A DNA stretch of 64,000 nt from Polytrichum commune (Eukaryota; Streptophyta; Polytrichopsida; Polytrichales; Polytrichaceae), in the NCBI GenBank assembly GCA_950295325.1, contig OX485804.1, positions 186,001 to 250,000 on the forward strand, in the 5' to 3' direction. The notes under the pieces are model-generated. The model searched no databases and was not told the origin of the DNA. It saw nothing but the letters and a program-made list of their open reading frames with translations. Of the stretch, positions 11,621-22,526 are shown piece after piece (within the stretch, counting starts at the first letter, position 1; each line of letters begins with the position of its first letter). Position numbers and translations under genes: made by a program.

Positions 11621-12223
11621 TTTTGAAGGATTTTATACGTCCACAAGCCCTTGAAATCCTAATAAAGGTATACAATGGTTCAAATTTTATAGCTACAACT
11701 TTCACCTCTAATACAAGAAAAGAAATACATGTCATATCTATATATCATTCACATTCTACTCTTATTAAAGAAATTGAACATTATAAATAGACTAGTATTG
11801 AAAACTCTATAATTTTGTCCAACAATTGTTGTGGAGTTTATAGAGTCTAAAGGAATAATAAGAAATTTTCAATCCAAATATCTTCCAAAATTCATGAAGC
11901 ATAATAACTTTAAATTAAAAAATCATATTAATACCACCAAAACGTAATCACTACATAATCATATTTGGACTATTGTGTTTCAAATAATCAATTGCGAGCA
12001 AGATGTACATATGCTTATTGGCACGACTATCACAAACCAACTTATTGTGCATTCAAACTACCTAATCATGTTCCAATTTTAGTTATGATTTTTGTCAAAA
12101 CAGATTCTCTACCATGTGATAAGTTACATTATTAAATAATTATATGCCCTCTATTTTAATAGTTAAAATTGAACAATAATTATTTATCATTTTTAATGAC
12201 ACATTGACTCTGGCTAATTTATG

Positions 12224-12264
<41 letters not shown>

Positions 12265-12600
12265 CAAGGCCTACAATAACTACTATCAATCTCATTCCAA
12301 ATTAATTTTTATAGTGCTATACTAGAAAAGATCTTGTTTCATTTTTGTACATCAAGTATTAACACTAATAATACGATAACTTGATAATTTTCTATATCTA
12401 GAACTATTTTTCATTATCCACTATTACCTCATTTGAAAAATATGGTGTGTGATAGGGACAAAGCCTTTGATGGTGACGCCATCTTATTGTTAACTTGACC
12501 CAAAACAAATCTCGCGTTGGTCCTCAATTGGAAACACAACTTGCTTTCTTAGGTGATATCAGTCCACCTTCTGCAAATAAGCTTATGAAACGGACACATA
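11621..12600. other. AT-rich spacer with a TA/TG microsatellite
   Basis: A compound (TA)n(TG)n microsatellite lies at about 12222-12262. The remainder has no gene-like frame or paired repeat that I could identify. Confidence 0.6.
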
Positions 12601-13410
12601 TGGTCGAGTGGTATTGCTAAGGTAGAATTTAGCATTGTGTTTTAAGAACATGAATGTCCATAGTAAACCAACCCGTCAAAAACCAATTAGTTGGTCACAA
12701 ATTGTCGAAATCGCAAAAAATGCCAATTTACTAGTTGACGTCAAATTTGTTCGTAATGCAATTAGTTGTTAGAATGTCCACCAATTGGTTTTTTTTTACT
12801 GCTATACTACAAAACAATCTATTCAGTAGCAATATTTATTTGGTGTTAATAACTTAGTTGGTCAGAAAATGACTTTTGGACCTACAAGTCATCAAAATGG
12901 CATTGCAAGTCCTTTACTAGTTGGCCGGTATTTTTTTATGACCTCAGTGTGCCAGCTAGTCATGAATTGGACAAAGGGCAAAAACGCGTCAAGACAACTA
13001 GTTGCAGTGTTTTGATAGGCTGGCAACCTACCAAATTGACCCACCTAGTAGGTAGTATGCTACATATGTGTGCTTGTGAGATTAGATTTGGACATGTAGC
13101 AACCTGGAAATGTGTGGTAGTCCAGACGGACAACAACCTGGGAAAACAAGCTGTAAAGGGCTGAAAGTAGGATTTAAAGAGTAGACTCATTGTTGGTTTT
13201 CTCATTTATTGCTCCTCTTTGTGAGCTAAAAATAGTCCTTAGTATTGACAAGGCGAAGGTGTTGAATGTGCTACTGAAAGTGTGCATTGGTCAACTCGTG
13301 TTGGATTACCTAGGAATGCATTACGAAGTAAAGAGGATGTGTATGCACAAACATGACACACATGGGAGGACATCCGGAGCAAGTGGTCAGAATATCCTGA
13401 AAATTGTATT
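12601..13410. repeat. Region with scattered TAGTTGGTC-like words
   Basis: The word TAGTTGGTC and close variants, in both orientations, recur about ten times between 12680 and 13380. The same word type continues in the 135-bp array that follows. Such clustered short words resemble the subterminal binding sites of a DNA transposon, but no termini were found. The frames at 12949-13164 and 13239-13547 look accidental. Confidence 0.4.
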
Positions 13411-13950
13411 ATAGGTTGGTAGAAGGTAGAGAGGTCAGATCCGGACTCGGTTTCCAAAAACCACCTCCAGAAGTTCACCGGTCGAACAAAAAATGCTAGC
13501 TGGTCAACAATATAAAAGGGATCAAAATGACCCATAAACTCTACCATAGGTTGGTAGAATGTTGGTGAGGTTAGATCCGGACTTGGTTTACAAAAACTAC
13601 CTCCGAAAGTTGGCCGAATTAATTGAAAATGCTAATTGGTCGCCAATACAAAAATGGTCAGAATGTCCCAAAAGTCTACCATAGGTTGATAGAATGTTAG
13701 AGAGGTTAGATCCAAACTCGATTTACAAAAACCACCTCGGAAATTTGGCCGATCTAACTATTAATGCTAGTTGCTCGGTAATATGAAAGTGGTTAGAACG
13801 ACGTGAAAACTCTACCATAGGTTGGTAAAAGTTTAGAGATGCCAAATGCAAGCTTAGTTTGTGAAAACGACCTCCAAAAGTTGGCCGACCGGGCCAGAAA
13901 CGTGAGCTGGTAGGTAGTGTTCAGAGCATATGAACAAGCCTTAAACAAAA
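13411..13950 (+). repeat. Tandem array, four units of about 135 bp
   Basis: Units start at 13411, 13546, 13681 and 13817, each with ATAGGTTGRTARAA followed by a GGTYAGATCC-like block, ACAAAAACYACCTCC, and TGCTARYTGGTC. The spacing is 135, 135 and 136 bp. The last unit is the most diverged, and a partial unit may precede 13411. No coding sense is preserved, because the frame differs and stops occur. Confidence 0.85.
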
Positions 13951-14082
13951 GTTTTAGGGTATTATACGTTGAACGAGCATTCTATGGATGAAGAACTAGC
14001 TTGGGATGTGTTTTTGCAAGGCTTCGACGTGACTGGCGTCAAACTAGTGTAACATGGGCCATTATTGGTACATGTTGGACTA

Positions 14083-14276
14083 GAACTAAGATAACGGTAG
14101 TCTAGAATGAGTTTAAAGTAAAAGCATAGAGTTCATTAGAGTTGAACTTCCCTTTACTTCAGTTAAACTTAAGACAACCGAACTAAGATAACGGTAGTCT
14201 AGAATGAGTTTAAAGTAAAAGCATAGAGTTCATTATAGTTGAACTTGCTTTTACTTCAATTAAACTCAAGACAACC
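14083..14276 (+). repeat. Tandem duplication, 2 x 97 bp
   Basis: The unit beginning GAACTAAGATAACGGTAG at 14083 is repeated from 14180 with only a few substitutions, so the duplication is recent compared with the arrays around it. Non-coding. Confidence 0.9.
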
Positions 14277-15629
14277 GGGCATGGTGGTGAGGTATATAAA
14301 GGGGCTCTTGCGCAAGAGTAATTATCCTTCATCTTACCTCGTGGTTGGGTGGTTCATGCCAAAGAAACTTCCAACAAGGAATTAGAGTTTTGTTACAACT
14401 AGTTAATGAAGCAAGGAAGGAGTGCGAAAAACCATTAACATGTATGTGTCAAGACAATTGTCAAAAAAAAAATAACACATGATGGAGGAGATTGGACTAT
14501 GTGTTTAGAATACATGAACACTAGGTTCAATAGTAAGCACAATTGCAAGGGGCTACAATCCATCCTTGATATGTGTTACCTCAATAAGTGTTAAAATTCT
14601 CTCTGTATTAAGAAAAAGTGCACTCCTCAAAAAACAATCCAAAAAATGCATTAGTGGTATTTTATTGTTAACAATTAATAATATGTATGTTAATTATGCT
14701 CCCCTTTTCAATGAATTTGCCTCGATAAGTGTTAATTTGGATGTAGATTAAGCTATGGAATTTATAATTTGGATGAAATTGAATTAGGTCTATCATGTAT
14801 TTTAATTTTGTAGAGAGTGAAATTGGAACCTCTATGAATGCACATGAGTCCATCAATTATGAATTGGAATTTGATCTAAACAATCCATGTATACCTATTC
14901 CGGAGGAAATTACATGTATGCTTGATGAGGGAGATGATGCAACTGATAACGATCATGTTGAAGAAGTTGGCAATGTGAAAATTGATGACGTGCTGGTAGA
15001 CCAAGACTCAAGGATGCCAAAAGTGCAATAGTGACCTTGTAAACAAAATTAGAACAAAAACCTTATGATGTTGCACCTCTCATCTAGACTAAACAAACAT
15101 TTCACAAGGAAATAAGATCTTGGCCTCCACAAGAATCTCATCAAACTACTTAAGAATCGTTCTCTCCATTACTTAGATGTATGATGACATTCATATCTTG
15201 TGGATTTCATCCTTTAGTTATATCAACGTTAATGTTCTTATTTTCAAAATCACATAAGTGGTATTCATGTAAGTGTTAACATCACATAATTGTTATAAGT
15301 TTGTTTGCCATAAAGTGTTCACAAATATTAAGGGTAGATTGTATGCAATCACTCAAGGGGTGAAAGAGAATCTTCACTTTGACTTCTTATAACCATATGA
15401 GGCAATGCCTAATCTGATTTGATCCAATCCAATTAGATACGATTGACAACAAGTTAAATGTATAGATAGTTGAAAGATATGGTTTTGTGTTAGCAACAAA
15501 TAGTTCAAATAAGAAGAGTGCCAAATTCTTTGGAATGAATTTACTCTTCACAACACCATATGATTCATAATCATGATTAGTGTACATGGTAGATTAATGT
15601 TTCCATTTTAATCTCTACAAGGTTTCAAT
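14277..15629. other. AT-rich spacer with weak open frames only
   Basis: An acidic 78-residue frame at 14795-15031 (plus strand) ends in a stretch rich in Asp and Glu. Nothing else supports it: it has no recognisable motif, splice structure or neighbour. I treat it as unproven. Confidence 0.35.
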
Positions 15630-15713
15630 GATAATGAACAAGGTGGGAATGGATTTTGATGTTCCCCTATCGGGAACATCAAAATCCATTCCCATCTTGC
15701 TCTTTATTATCAT
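15630..15713. repeat. Long near-perfect hairpin
   Basis: The left arm 15630-15667 and right arm 15673-15713 are inverted copies around a 5-base loop (CTATC). The inner 27 bp (from AAGGTGGGAATGGATTTTGA to GTTCCC) pair with one mismatch, and the outer part pairs with small gaps. It may be a foldback element or a small-RNA precursor-like structure. There is no coding function. Confidence 0.85.
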
Positions 15714-15750
15714 ATAAATATGTGAGTTTTCCATCATCTCCCTTAAGAAT

Positions 15751-15818
15751 ATGTGGATAGCATAGTCAAAATCAATTATGGGAGGGAAAAGATGCGGGTT
15801 TGATTCCTGCCACCCACA
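15751..15818 (+). other. tRNA-like sequence (possible SINE head or tRNA relic)
   Basis: An A-box-like TAGCATAGTCA lies at 15758 and a B-box-like GGTTTGATTCC at 15798, 40 bp apart. The second sits in a 5-bp stem (GCGGG/CCTGC) with a 7-base loop, like a T-arm. The acceptor ends pair poorly, so it is not a functional tRNA gene. It lies just after the hairpin at 15630-15713. Confidence 0.3.
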
Positions 15819-16812
15819 CTTGCATTTATGTAACATTGAAATATCATTTTCACACAAATATTCTATTTATAAGCATCTCAAATTTTAGAAAGCAAACAAG
15901 TCCCTTGACTTTCTGCTAACCTTTGAAACACTAAAACATCATAACAATAAAACAATAAATGTGTGTAATTATTGGGTAGAATGTCATTTAGATGTATGTG
16001 GTCCCCAAGGTGATCTGCTTTACTATTTCTCATGTGGCCATAATTAGCTTGTGCATTAAGATAGTGATTGAAACTATGTTGGGGCTTGTTGTCCTACAAT
16101 GCATCCAGGGAGTGTGCATGCAAAAAGAAAGGTGAAGGGGACCACAAAGTGGCTCCTCCACTTCAATTCAAAAAAATCCATTCAAAGGTGAAAGTAATAC
16201 AAATTTATGGTGTTGAAAGTAATGAAAGAAAGCATTTAGAAACAATAATACATATAGTCTATGGTAAATATAATATTGAAATGCAACTTCTATATTATAT
16301 TATTATATTGAGGGGCACAATTGTGCTAATTTTTTTGCAAAAAATAGAAAATAAAATATCACTTTCAAGCCAATTTACAACTACTTCCAAAATGTAAATG
16401 TCACTTTTATCATTTAAGAAAATCATTTTCATTTTTTGTGTGTGAATTTCCCCCCCTTCAAACATTCTTTGTTCAACTTATAATTCATCATGAAATGTAG
16501 CATCTCTTATGTCTTGGTGAGATATTTTTATTAAAAAAAACCATGCATTTCTTCATCATTTTCCATTCATCATTTTCCATTCAAACATGACAAGGATCAA
16601 AATTGGTTCACTTTAAGTATTTACCTTGCTTGGACCCAAAACTACCTAACACATGGATGGTAGAGTAGAATCCTTAAAATACATTGTGGTATCCCCATAG
16701 TTAGCTAAGTTTGAATTCAACAATCCACTGCATTTGACACAAAATGGTAATGTCACATACACATATTCATTCCACACAACAATGTTTTTTTAATGGGTAT
16801 TCATTACACTAA
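15819..16812. other. AT-rich spacer
   Basis: No gene recognised. The 109-residue frame at 16068-16397 has no motif and a composition typical of AT-rich non-coding DNA. Confidence 0.4.
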
Positions 16813-17040
16813 CACTACACTAAATATGATATTTAGTGTCACATACTATTCAGAGTTACATGTTACTATATTTTTTTGACAAATTATGTGATTTTCTACA
16901 AAGTAAAGTTTTTAATGTTCTATAATGTCCAAACAACTTATTTGACATTTGTTAATAAATTCTGAAATATCCAATGAATAGATATAGCATTGCATTATTT
17001 CAAATAGTAAGTGATACTAAATATTTCAAATTGTGTAGTG
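16813..17040. mobile_element. Small MITE-like element with CACTACAC ends
   Basis: The left end begins CACTACACTAAATATGATAT at 16813. The reverse complement of the right end (ending at 17040) begins CACTACACAATTTGAAATAT and continues with a TTAGTRTCACWTACTATT block in both arms. The inverted arms are about 40 bp in a 228-bp unit. Inside the left arm is a 23-bp palindrome (16817-16839). No clear target duplication is visible. The CACTA-like tips hint at a miniature CACTA element, but this is not certain. Confidence 0.55.
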
Positions 17041-18740
17041 ACTCTCTATATCTGAAGAATAACTTAGGAATTGGTTGGATATATAACATGAATGAAATGC
17101 TCATTTACAGACGAAGACTTCATGCACAATGTGAATGAAACCTACAGTTTCGAGGCCTTTGAGCTTGTAAAAAAACTCATCTGAATGAGGCAACATGCTT
17201 TTAAAATTCTTGTATCCGCCATTGAAGAGGAAGAAGGAATGCAACAATAACAAATTCTCAATGGTTGACTTGGGTGTCATGCCCAATTGAGCAATTGTTA
17301 CAAAGTTGGTCATGGATACTTACGACATCATGTTTCGAAGATGATCATGAATGAAGGAGGATCATAGCCTTGAAAGTCATTGTCTTTGACACAAATACCT
17401 TTAGAAATAGTGTCTTTGGCGTAACATTGTGAAAGATTGAGGATAGTGGTTTACATCACAACCATATATTCATGTGTAGACCAACAATGTCATAGATTTA
17501 TTTCTTCAAATTTTCAAAAGCGAGGTCCATTTTTTTCAACTATGCTAGCAATCGAATATGAGCACTTGTGGCAACTAAGGCAATGCATCAAGCGCAACTT
17601 CAAGGAGCTCAAACAAGCCAAATTTACACCCATAATGGTTTTTGTGACCATACATATTGGTGCCAAACAACCCACATTTTACAACCCCCTAAGTAACTCC
17701 TTCAACAACTGAGTAAAAATGCAACTTAATGGTCACCATGATGCCCAGAACCTATACCCCATCAAAATAGCTATCCGACAGTTATTGGAGTGATGACGGC
17801 AACCATCTTGGGTTACCATTGGTGACATGATACACATCCTCAATTTCAATAAATTAATTAATCCATTTTTCACCCATTGTGTAGTTAAAATGATAATACT
17901 AGTCATAATGGTAGTGAACTAAGAGGCAATTACGTATTGCATTGTCAAGATAAAATACTTGCAAAAAGGTGCCCTCATATCGCTAAAGCATGTGAAAAGA
18001 TTCAAACTCGTGTGGATACAACAAAGGGTGTTTGAAAAGATTCCAACAACCATTGTGCTTATTGTCCACCATGTCATGTTTCCAATTATCTTCGTACATG
18101 AATTATGTATTTGGGGAACACCAATTGAGAACAAAGGTTCTTCTTTAAAGCCCGTAAGAACCTTAAGTTTGTCATACCTTAATCAACCAAATATAGTAAG
18201 TGGATGATTAATTCACAACAAATCTTTCTCATGAAGGTTGCTCACTCCCCACAAGGGGCCAACCTAAAACCAAAAGCCCATATGGACTTGGCATGAGATC
18301 ACAAGCCTATAGGGAATATGCAAAAGTGATATATGGAGCTTATCATTTTAATTCAAAGTCAAATTCCATTAGTTAAAATGTTTAAGGCAATCATTATTCT
18401 TAAGAAGGGATAATTCTTGAGTTTGCTTTCGTGCAAACCTAGTGACCCCAACAAAAAAGCATAAAATTTCATTAACAACTTGTTTTGATGCCATGATTGA
18501 GTTTGTTTGCCATGCTTCTTTTCTAATGATTCAACACATTCAATACAACAATTTGTGGGTGATGTTCACTTCTTCAACTACAAAATACATAGAGAAATGG
18601 GCGGGGAAAAAAAAAACAAAAAAAACCTAACAATTTCTTTAAGATTGAAAGAACATCTTTCATGTGGAAGGTTGGACCTCATCAAATATAGAACATATCA
18701 TGTACAATTAATGCATCATTTACAACTTCAAATATGATAT
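17041..18740. other. AT-rich spacer with unassigned open frames
   Basis: Frames at 17437-17712 (plus) and 17101-17313 (minus) are slightly less AT-driven than the background but show no domain, splice pattern or repeat. They could be relics of old elements. I do not call them genes. Confidence 0.35.
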
Positions 18741-18748
18741 TGATAAAC

Positions 18749-19158
18749 CACGGGGAGGTCACTCCATTGTCAAGTTGAAAACCACGTGCGAACAAAGTTT
18801 GCTACCCCTATATTATATGCCATAGATAAATTTAAAAATTATGATATTTTTTTCTATATATACATATCCATTGATAATATCTTTTGTATATTTTTTGAAA
18901 TTTTTAGTCCTCTCCATTTTTTCTAGTAATGTTTTTTGTTCAATTCTGCATCATTCTAGTTAGAAACGGTATGTTTTCTAGAAAAAACAAATGATCAAAT
19001 TTGGTTATCAATTTTTACTATGTAATAGATACCATGTATATGTACTCATAAATTTTTTTGATAAAAGTTTGACCCATTTTGTTGATGCAACTTAGAAAAA
19101 GTAGATTTTTTTTGTTCGCACGTGATTTTCAACTTGACAATGGAGTGACCTCCCCATG
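18749..19158. mobile_element. hAT-like MITE with 8-bp target duplication
   Basis: This 410-bp unit has inverted ends of about 50 bp (left CACGGGGAGGTCACTCC, right end in reverse CATGGGGAGGTCACTCC) that stay nearly identical through a CACGTGCGAACAAA block. It is flanked by a perfect 8-bp duplication, TGATAAAC, at 18741-18748 and 19159-19166. An 8-bp duplication and CA-starting ends fit the hAT superfamily. The inside is AT-rich and non-coding. It resembles the element at 45811-46224 in size and end pattern. Confidence 0.88.
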
Positions 19159-19166
19159 TGATAAAC

Positions 19167-22100
19167 ACATTTGCATGGAACACTTTTTTTAGGTTTTCAT
19201 GTGGTTTGACCACACTTTGATAGTGGAACCATTGGTCGGATCATTTGCACTCACGTCCACTCACAATTTTCTAAGAGTCATCACCTTATAATACCGAAAA
19301 GTCGCGACCTTCTTTGTATCTCCCATGTACATGAAGGAGAACAACAAAAGCAATTGCACTCAAAATGTTTGATACATATGAAAACAATCGTGTGTGTTTC
19401 TATGATAACAAATAACAAAGAGATTATGTGAATTTTAGTCATATACACATGGTTTTATGTCATGATTGGGGATGAAAATGGAGTAGAAGTGGAAATTTTG
19501 ATTGGGTTCGACATGTTCACAAAATATAATGAGCAAGCTATAGATGGCCTTGAGGTTCGTGAGGATGCATACTTCTTTGATCTAACATAATAATAGAAAT
19601 TATGTTATCCACATGGTCATGGAAAAACAACTTATCCTTGTCATAACTGAAGGAAGTGATTTGCCCACACACAAAGTACTCAAGAACAAACATCATCAAT
19701 GTACCAATGATCTTGAGCAAGTTCAACTTTTTAAATAAAAAGGTCTATAAGTATATATAGATTTGTGTAGTGTAAATTGAATAAAACTTAGTTGAAAACA
19801 TAAGAACTACAAATATGTCCAAGAGATTGCTATAAAGAACTTAAGCTATAATTTGTTAGTTTGTTATCCATATCCACGTCTACAAACTAGAAGGTTATTT
19901 GAATGGATTCAATGGACATCATCGACGTACGAATGATCTTAACTTCAATTATTTTTTGTGCCAAATCTATGAGTATATATAGAATAGTATAGTATAAATT
20001 GAACAAACATATGGTGAACACATAAGAATTATAAATATGTCCAAAGAAATTCGCATGAATAGCTTGAATAATGACTCATGTGTACATTATTTATATCCAT
20101 GACTTATATTATAATATTATCTACATGGATTTAACATGATTGTAATTTAATTCATAACTCCCATCCCATAATGAGCTTCCATTGTCAAAGAGCTTGTTGG
20201 TTGAGAGAGGGTTGAGGAAAGACAAGAACGCCAAACTACCATTGTGACACAAACTTGAATGTGTATTGTCTACACCCAATTGAAAATAAACTAACAAACC
20301 CAATATACATCAATACTCATTTAGTTGGTGGAGTTATTTAAACATTTCTCAAATCGAAGATTTTTTAGGTGTAGCAAAATGTCCAAAAACAAATTACATG
20401 ACATTTTTATGGAAAACCTTTGAGCATGGAGGAGCGCAAGAGTGAAAGAGAGAGAATTGTAGGTTGGTGAGAGAGGTGCTTCACCCTTCGTCATAACCGC
20501 AAATTATTATATACATTTGAGACAAGTTTACATGGCGTGGCTATGACATATTTAAGGATAAAGTTCCGACATGAGATGATTTCAAGGTTGATGCTTGTAA
20601 CAAGTCAATCTTGTAACAAAGAGTGGCCTTTAGGTGCATGGGTGGGTGGGTAGGTGGCAACACATCCATTACAAGGTTCCCCTCATGTCAAACACCAACC
20701 ATGGTTACATGCTTTGCTCTTTGAATTGGCTCCCTGCCAATCTTAATGTAGGTTATAAAATCCAATTTTAAAAATCTATATCAACATGTAAATATTCTTT
20801 TTAAGAGTCGATTTGACTTTGGAATTAACATTAAGAATTTGAACGATTCTAGTGGGACATGCGTGGATCGAATTAACTAAAATCTATCGGGGGCTTTTTT
20901 TGCTAAACCATTTAACCTCAATAAGATAGGATGGGGTCTAGTGCAAGGAGGAAAACACCTAGCCCTTGCCCCAAACTACAACTTTGTTGCACACCAATTT
21001 GTACTAAGGATCCTACTTTTAAAGCTTGTCTCCTCATGACAATCCTACATGTCAATGAGTAAGCCATACTAAGTCAAAGGCATTTGTGTATCTAGACTAG
21101 CATTTGGGAGAATGCAATGACACCTTCCATTGATATTGCATGTTTTAAAGTATAGTGCAACTCCTCATCTCCCCCCCCTAGCGGGGTTGAAAAATGAATA
21201 CAACAGAAGCTCAAGGGGAGATAATTTTATAAGCAACACAAGAAAATAGCAATAAAAATCAACGTTTTACATGAATGTAGTAAGTTCAATGCAAGTAAGT
21301 ATGACTATTTATACTTTTGCGGACATTCTAATATTGTTAATTGTGTTGTTCTTGTTAGTAACTAAACCACAAAACATAAGAGTGTTGGTTCCCATCATAT
21401 AAACTATCATAAAATTGTCAAATGGCCTTCTTCCAACTTTGTCAAGAAATGGAAGCATAATCCTCACTTGTGCCCTTGATTCAACAAACATCATAATGAA
21501 TGGTAACTTTGTAAGCGTAGATTATGTGTCTTCAATTGCATTTACATGCTACACATGCCACAAAGACTTCCAAAGGCTAAGAAGATACACAAAAAACTAT
21601 TCAAGTTTGCGTAAATAAAAAAATTCTACATAAAGTTATCATGACTGCAAGCATGAATTTGTCTTGTACTCAAATTTGTCTTGTATCCAACACTAGCTAT
21701 ACCAAGTATAATATTATGGGCATGGTGCGAGTTTTACTTTTCTTTTTCTTTTGGGGGGGGGAGGAGAATAAATTGTTCTAGCTTTGATGAAACCTTCTCT
21801 CTTGAATATCAACCCATAAGTTTAGGTTTAGGAGTACAATGTATATAGGTTGCATGAACCACCAACGTTGCATAAAATGTCATCATAAATGTACTACACC
21901 AAATACCATGCATGTAGAATCATGGCGGTGGATTTGTTTTTGCCCTTTGATTATATGCTTATGAGGATCATGTTCTACAATTGGTATAAAGAGGGCATAG
22001 TTTATATTACATTAACACCATTACTTGCTGAGAGAGAGATCACCAACGTTAATTATGTTATATTATTGCTTCATCTTTCAATTCAACGCGTTTTCAAAAC

Positions 22101-22526
22101 TAATGACTCTGTATCCCAATATTATAGTTTGGCGTACAACACATGGATACCAAGCCAATTTGCACATGATACTTTCAACATAATAGCCATTTATTCAATT
22201 CATAAAAGTAAGTGAAACAAGAAACACCCAAAAATAATTGGAATCCAGAAATCCATCGTCAAAGAGGCAATAACTTGTGGGGCATAGCTTCAGTAGTAGA
22301 TGCTCAAGAAGTCAAATACTTTGATAATCATAACAAAATTTGCGCAATTCAACAACACAAATTATCAATCAACAAGATATGTAAGAATGACATGGTTGAA
22401 AATTCCCTTTTGTTATAGTAATATTTGTAGATTTAAAATTGCATGACCAGTAAATGCATTTATATTCAATCGTGCAAATGTGAATGATTCTTTGACGGTT
22501 CTTTTGGTTTAATTGTCAAATTAAAC
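19167..22526. other. AT-rich spacer upstream of the AP2 gene
   Basis: A diverged duplication of about 230 bp period links about 19690-19830 and 19915-20070 (shared words ATCATC-A-GTAC-AATGATCTT and ATAAGAA-TA-AAATATGTCCA). G/C runs occur at 21173 and 21750. No gene is recognised. The frame at 21889-22215 has no motif. Promoter elements for the AP2 gene must lie near the right end, but none could be singled out. Confidence 0.45.

Noticed and set aside
13411-13950. CRISPR-like array
   Set aside because: Whole units repeat without constant-repeat/variable-spacer structure, and the DNA is eukaryotic.
14795-15031. Acidic 78-residue frame as a small gene
   Set aside because: No domain, splice site or neighbour supports it, and AT-rich DNA gives such frames by chance.
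17437-17712. 91-residue frame that looks slightly protein-like
   Set aside because: No recognisable motif and no partner exon; it could be a relic but cannot be supported.
21165-21190. C-rich and G-rich mononucleotide runs (also near 11495, 37177, 48018, 53188) as functional G-quadruplex sites
   Set aside because: They are isolated homopolymer runs without repeated G-tract spacing.
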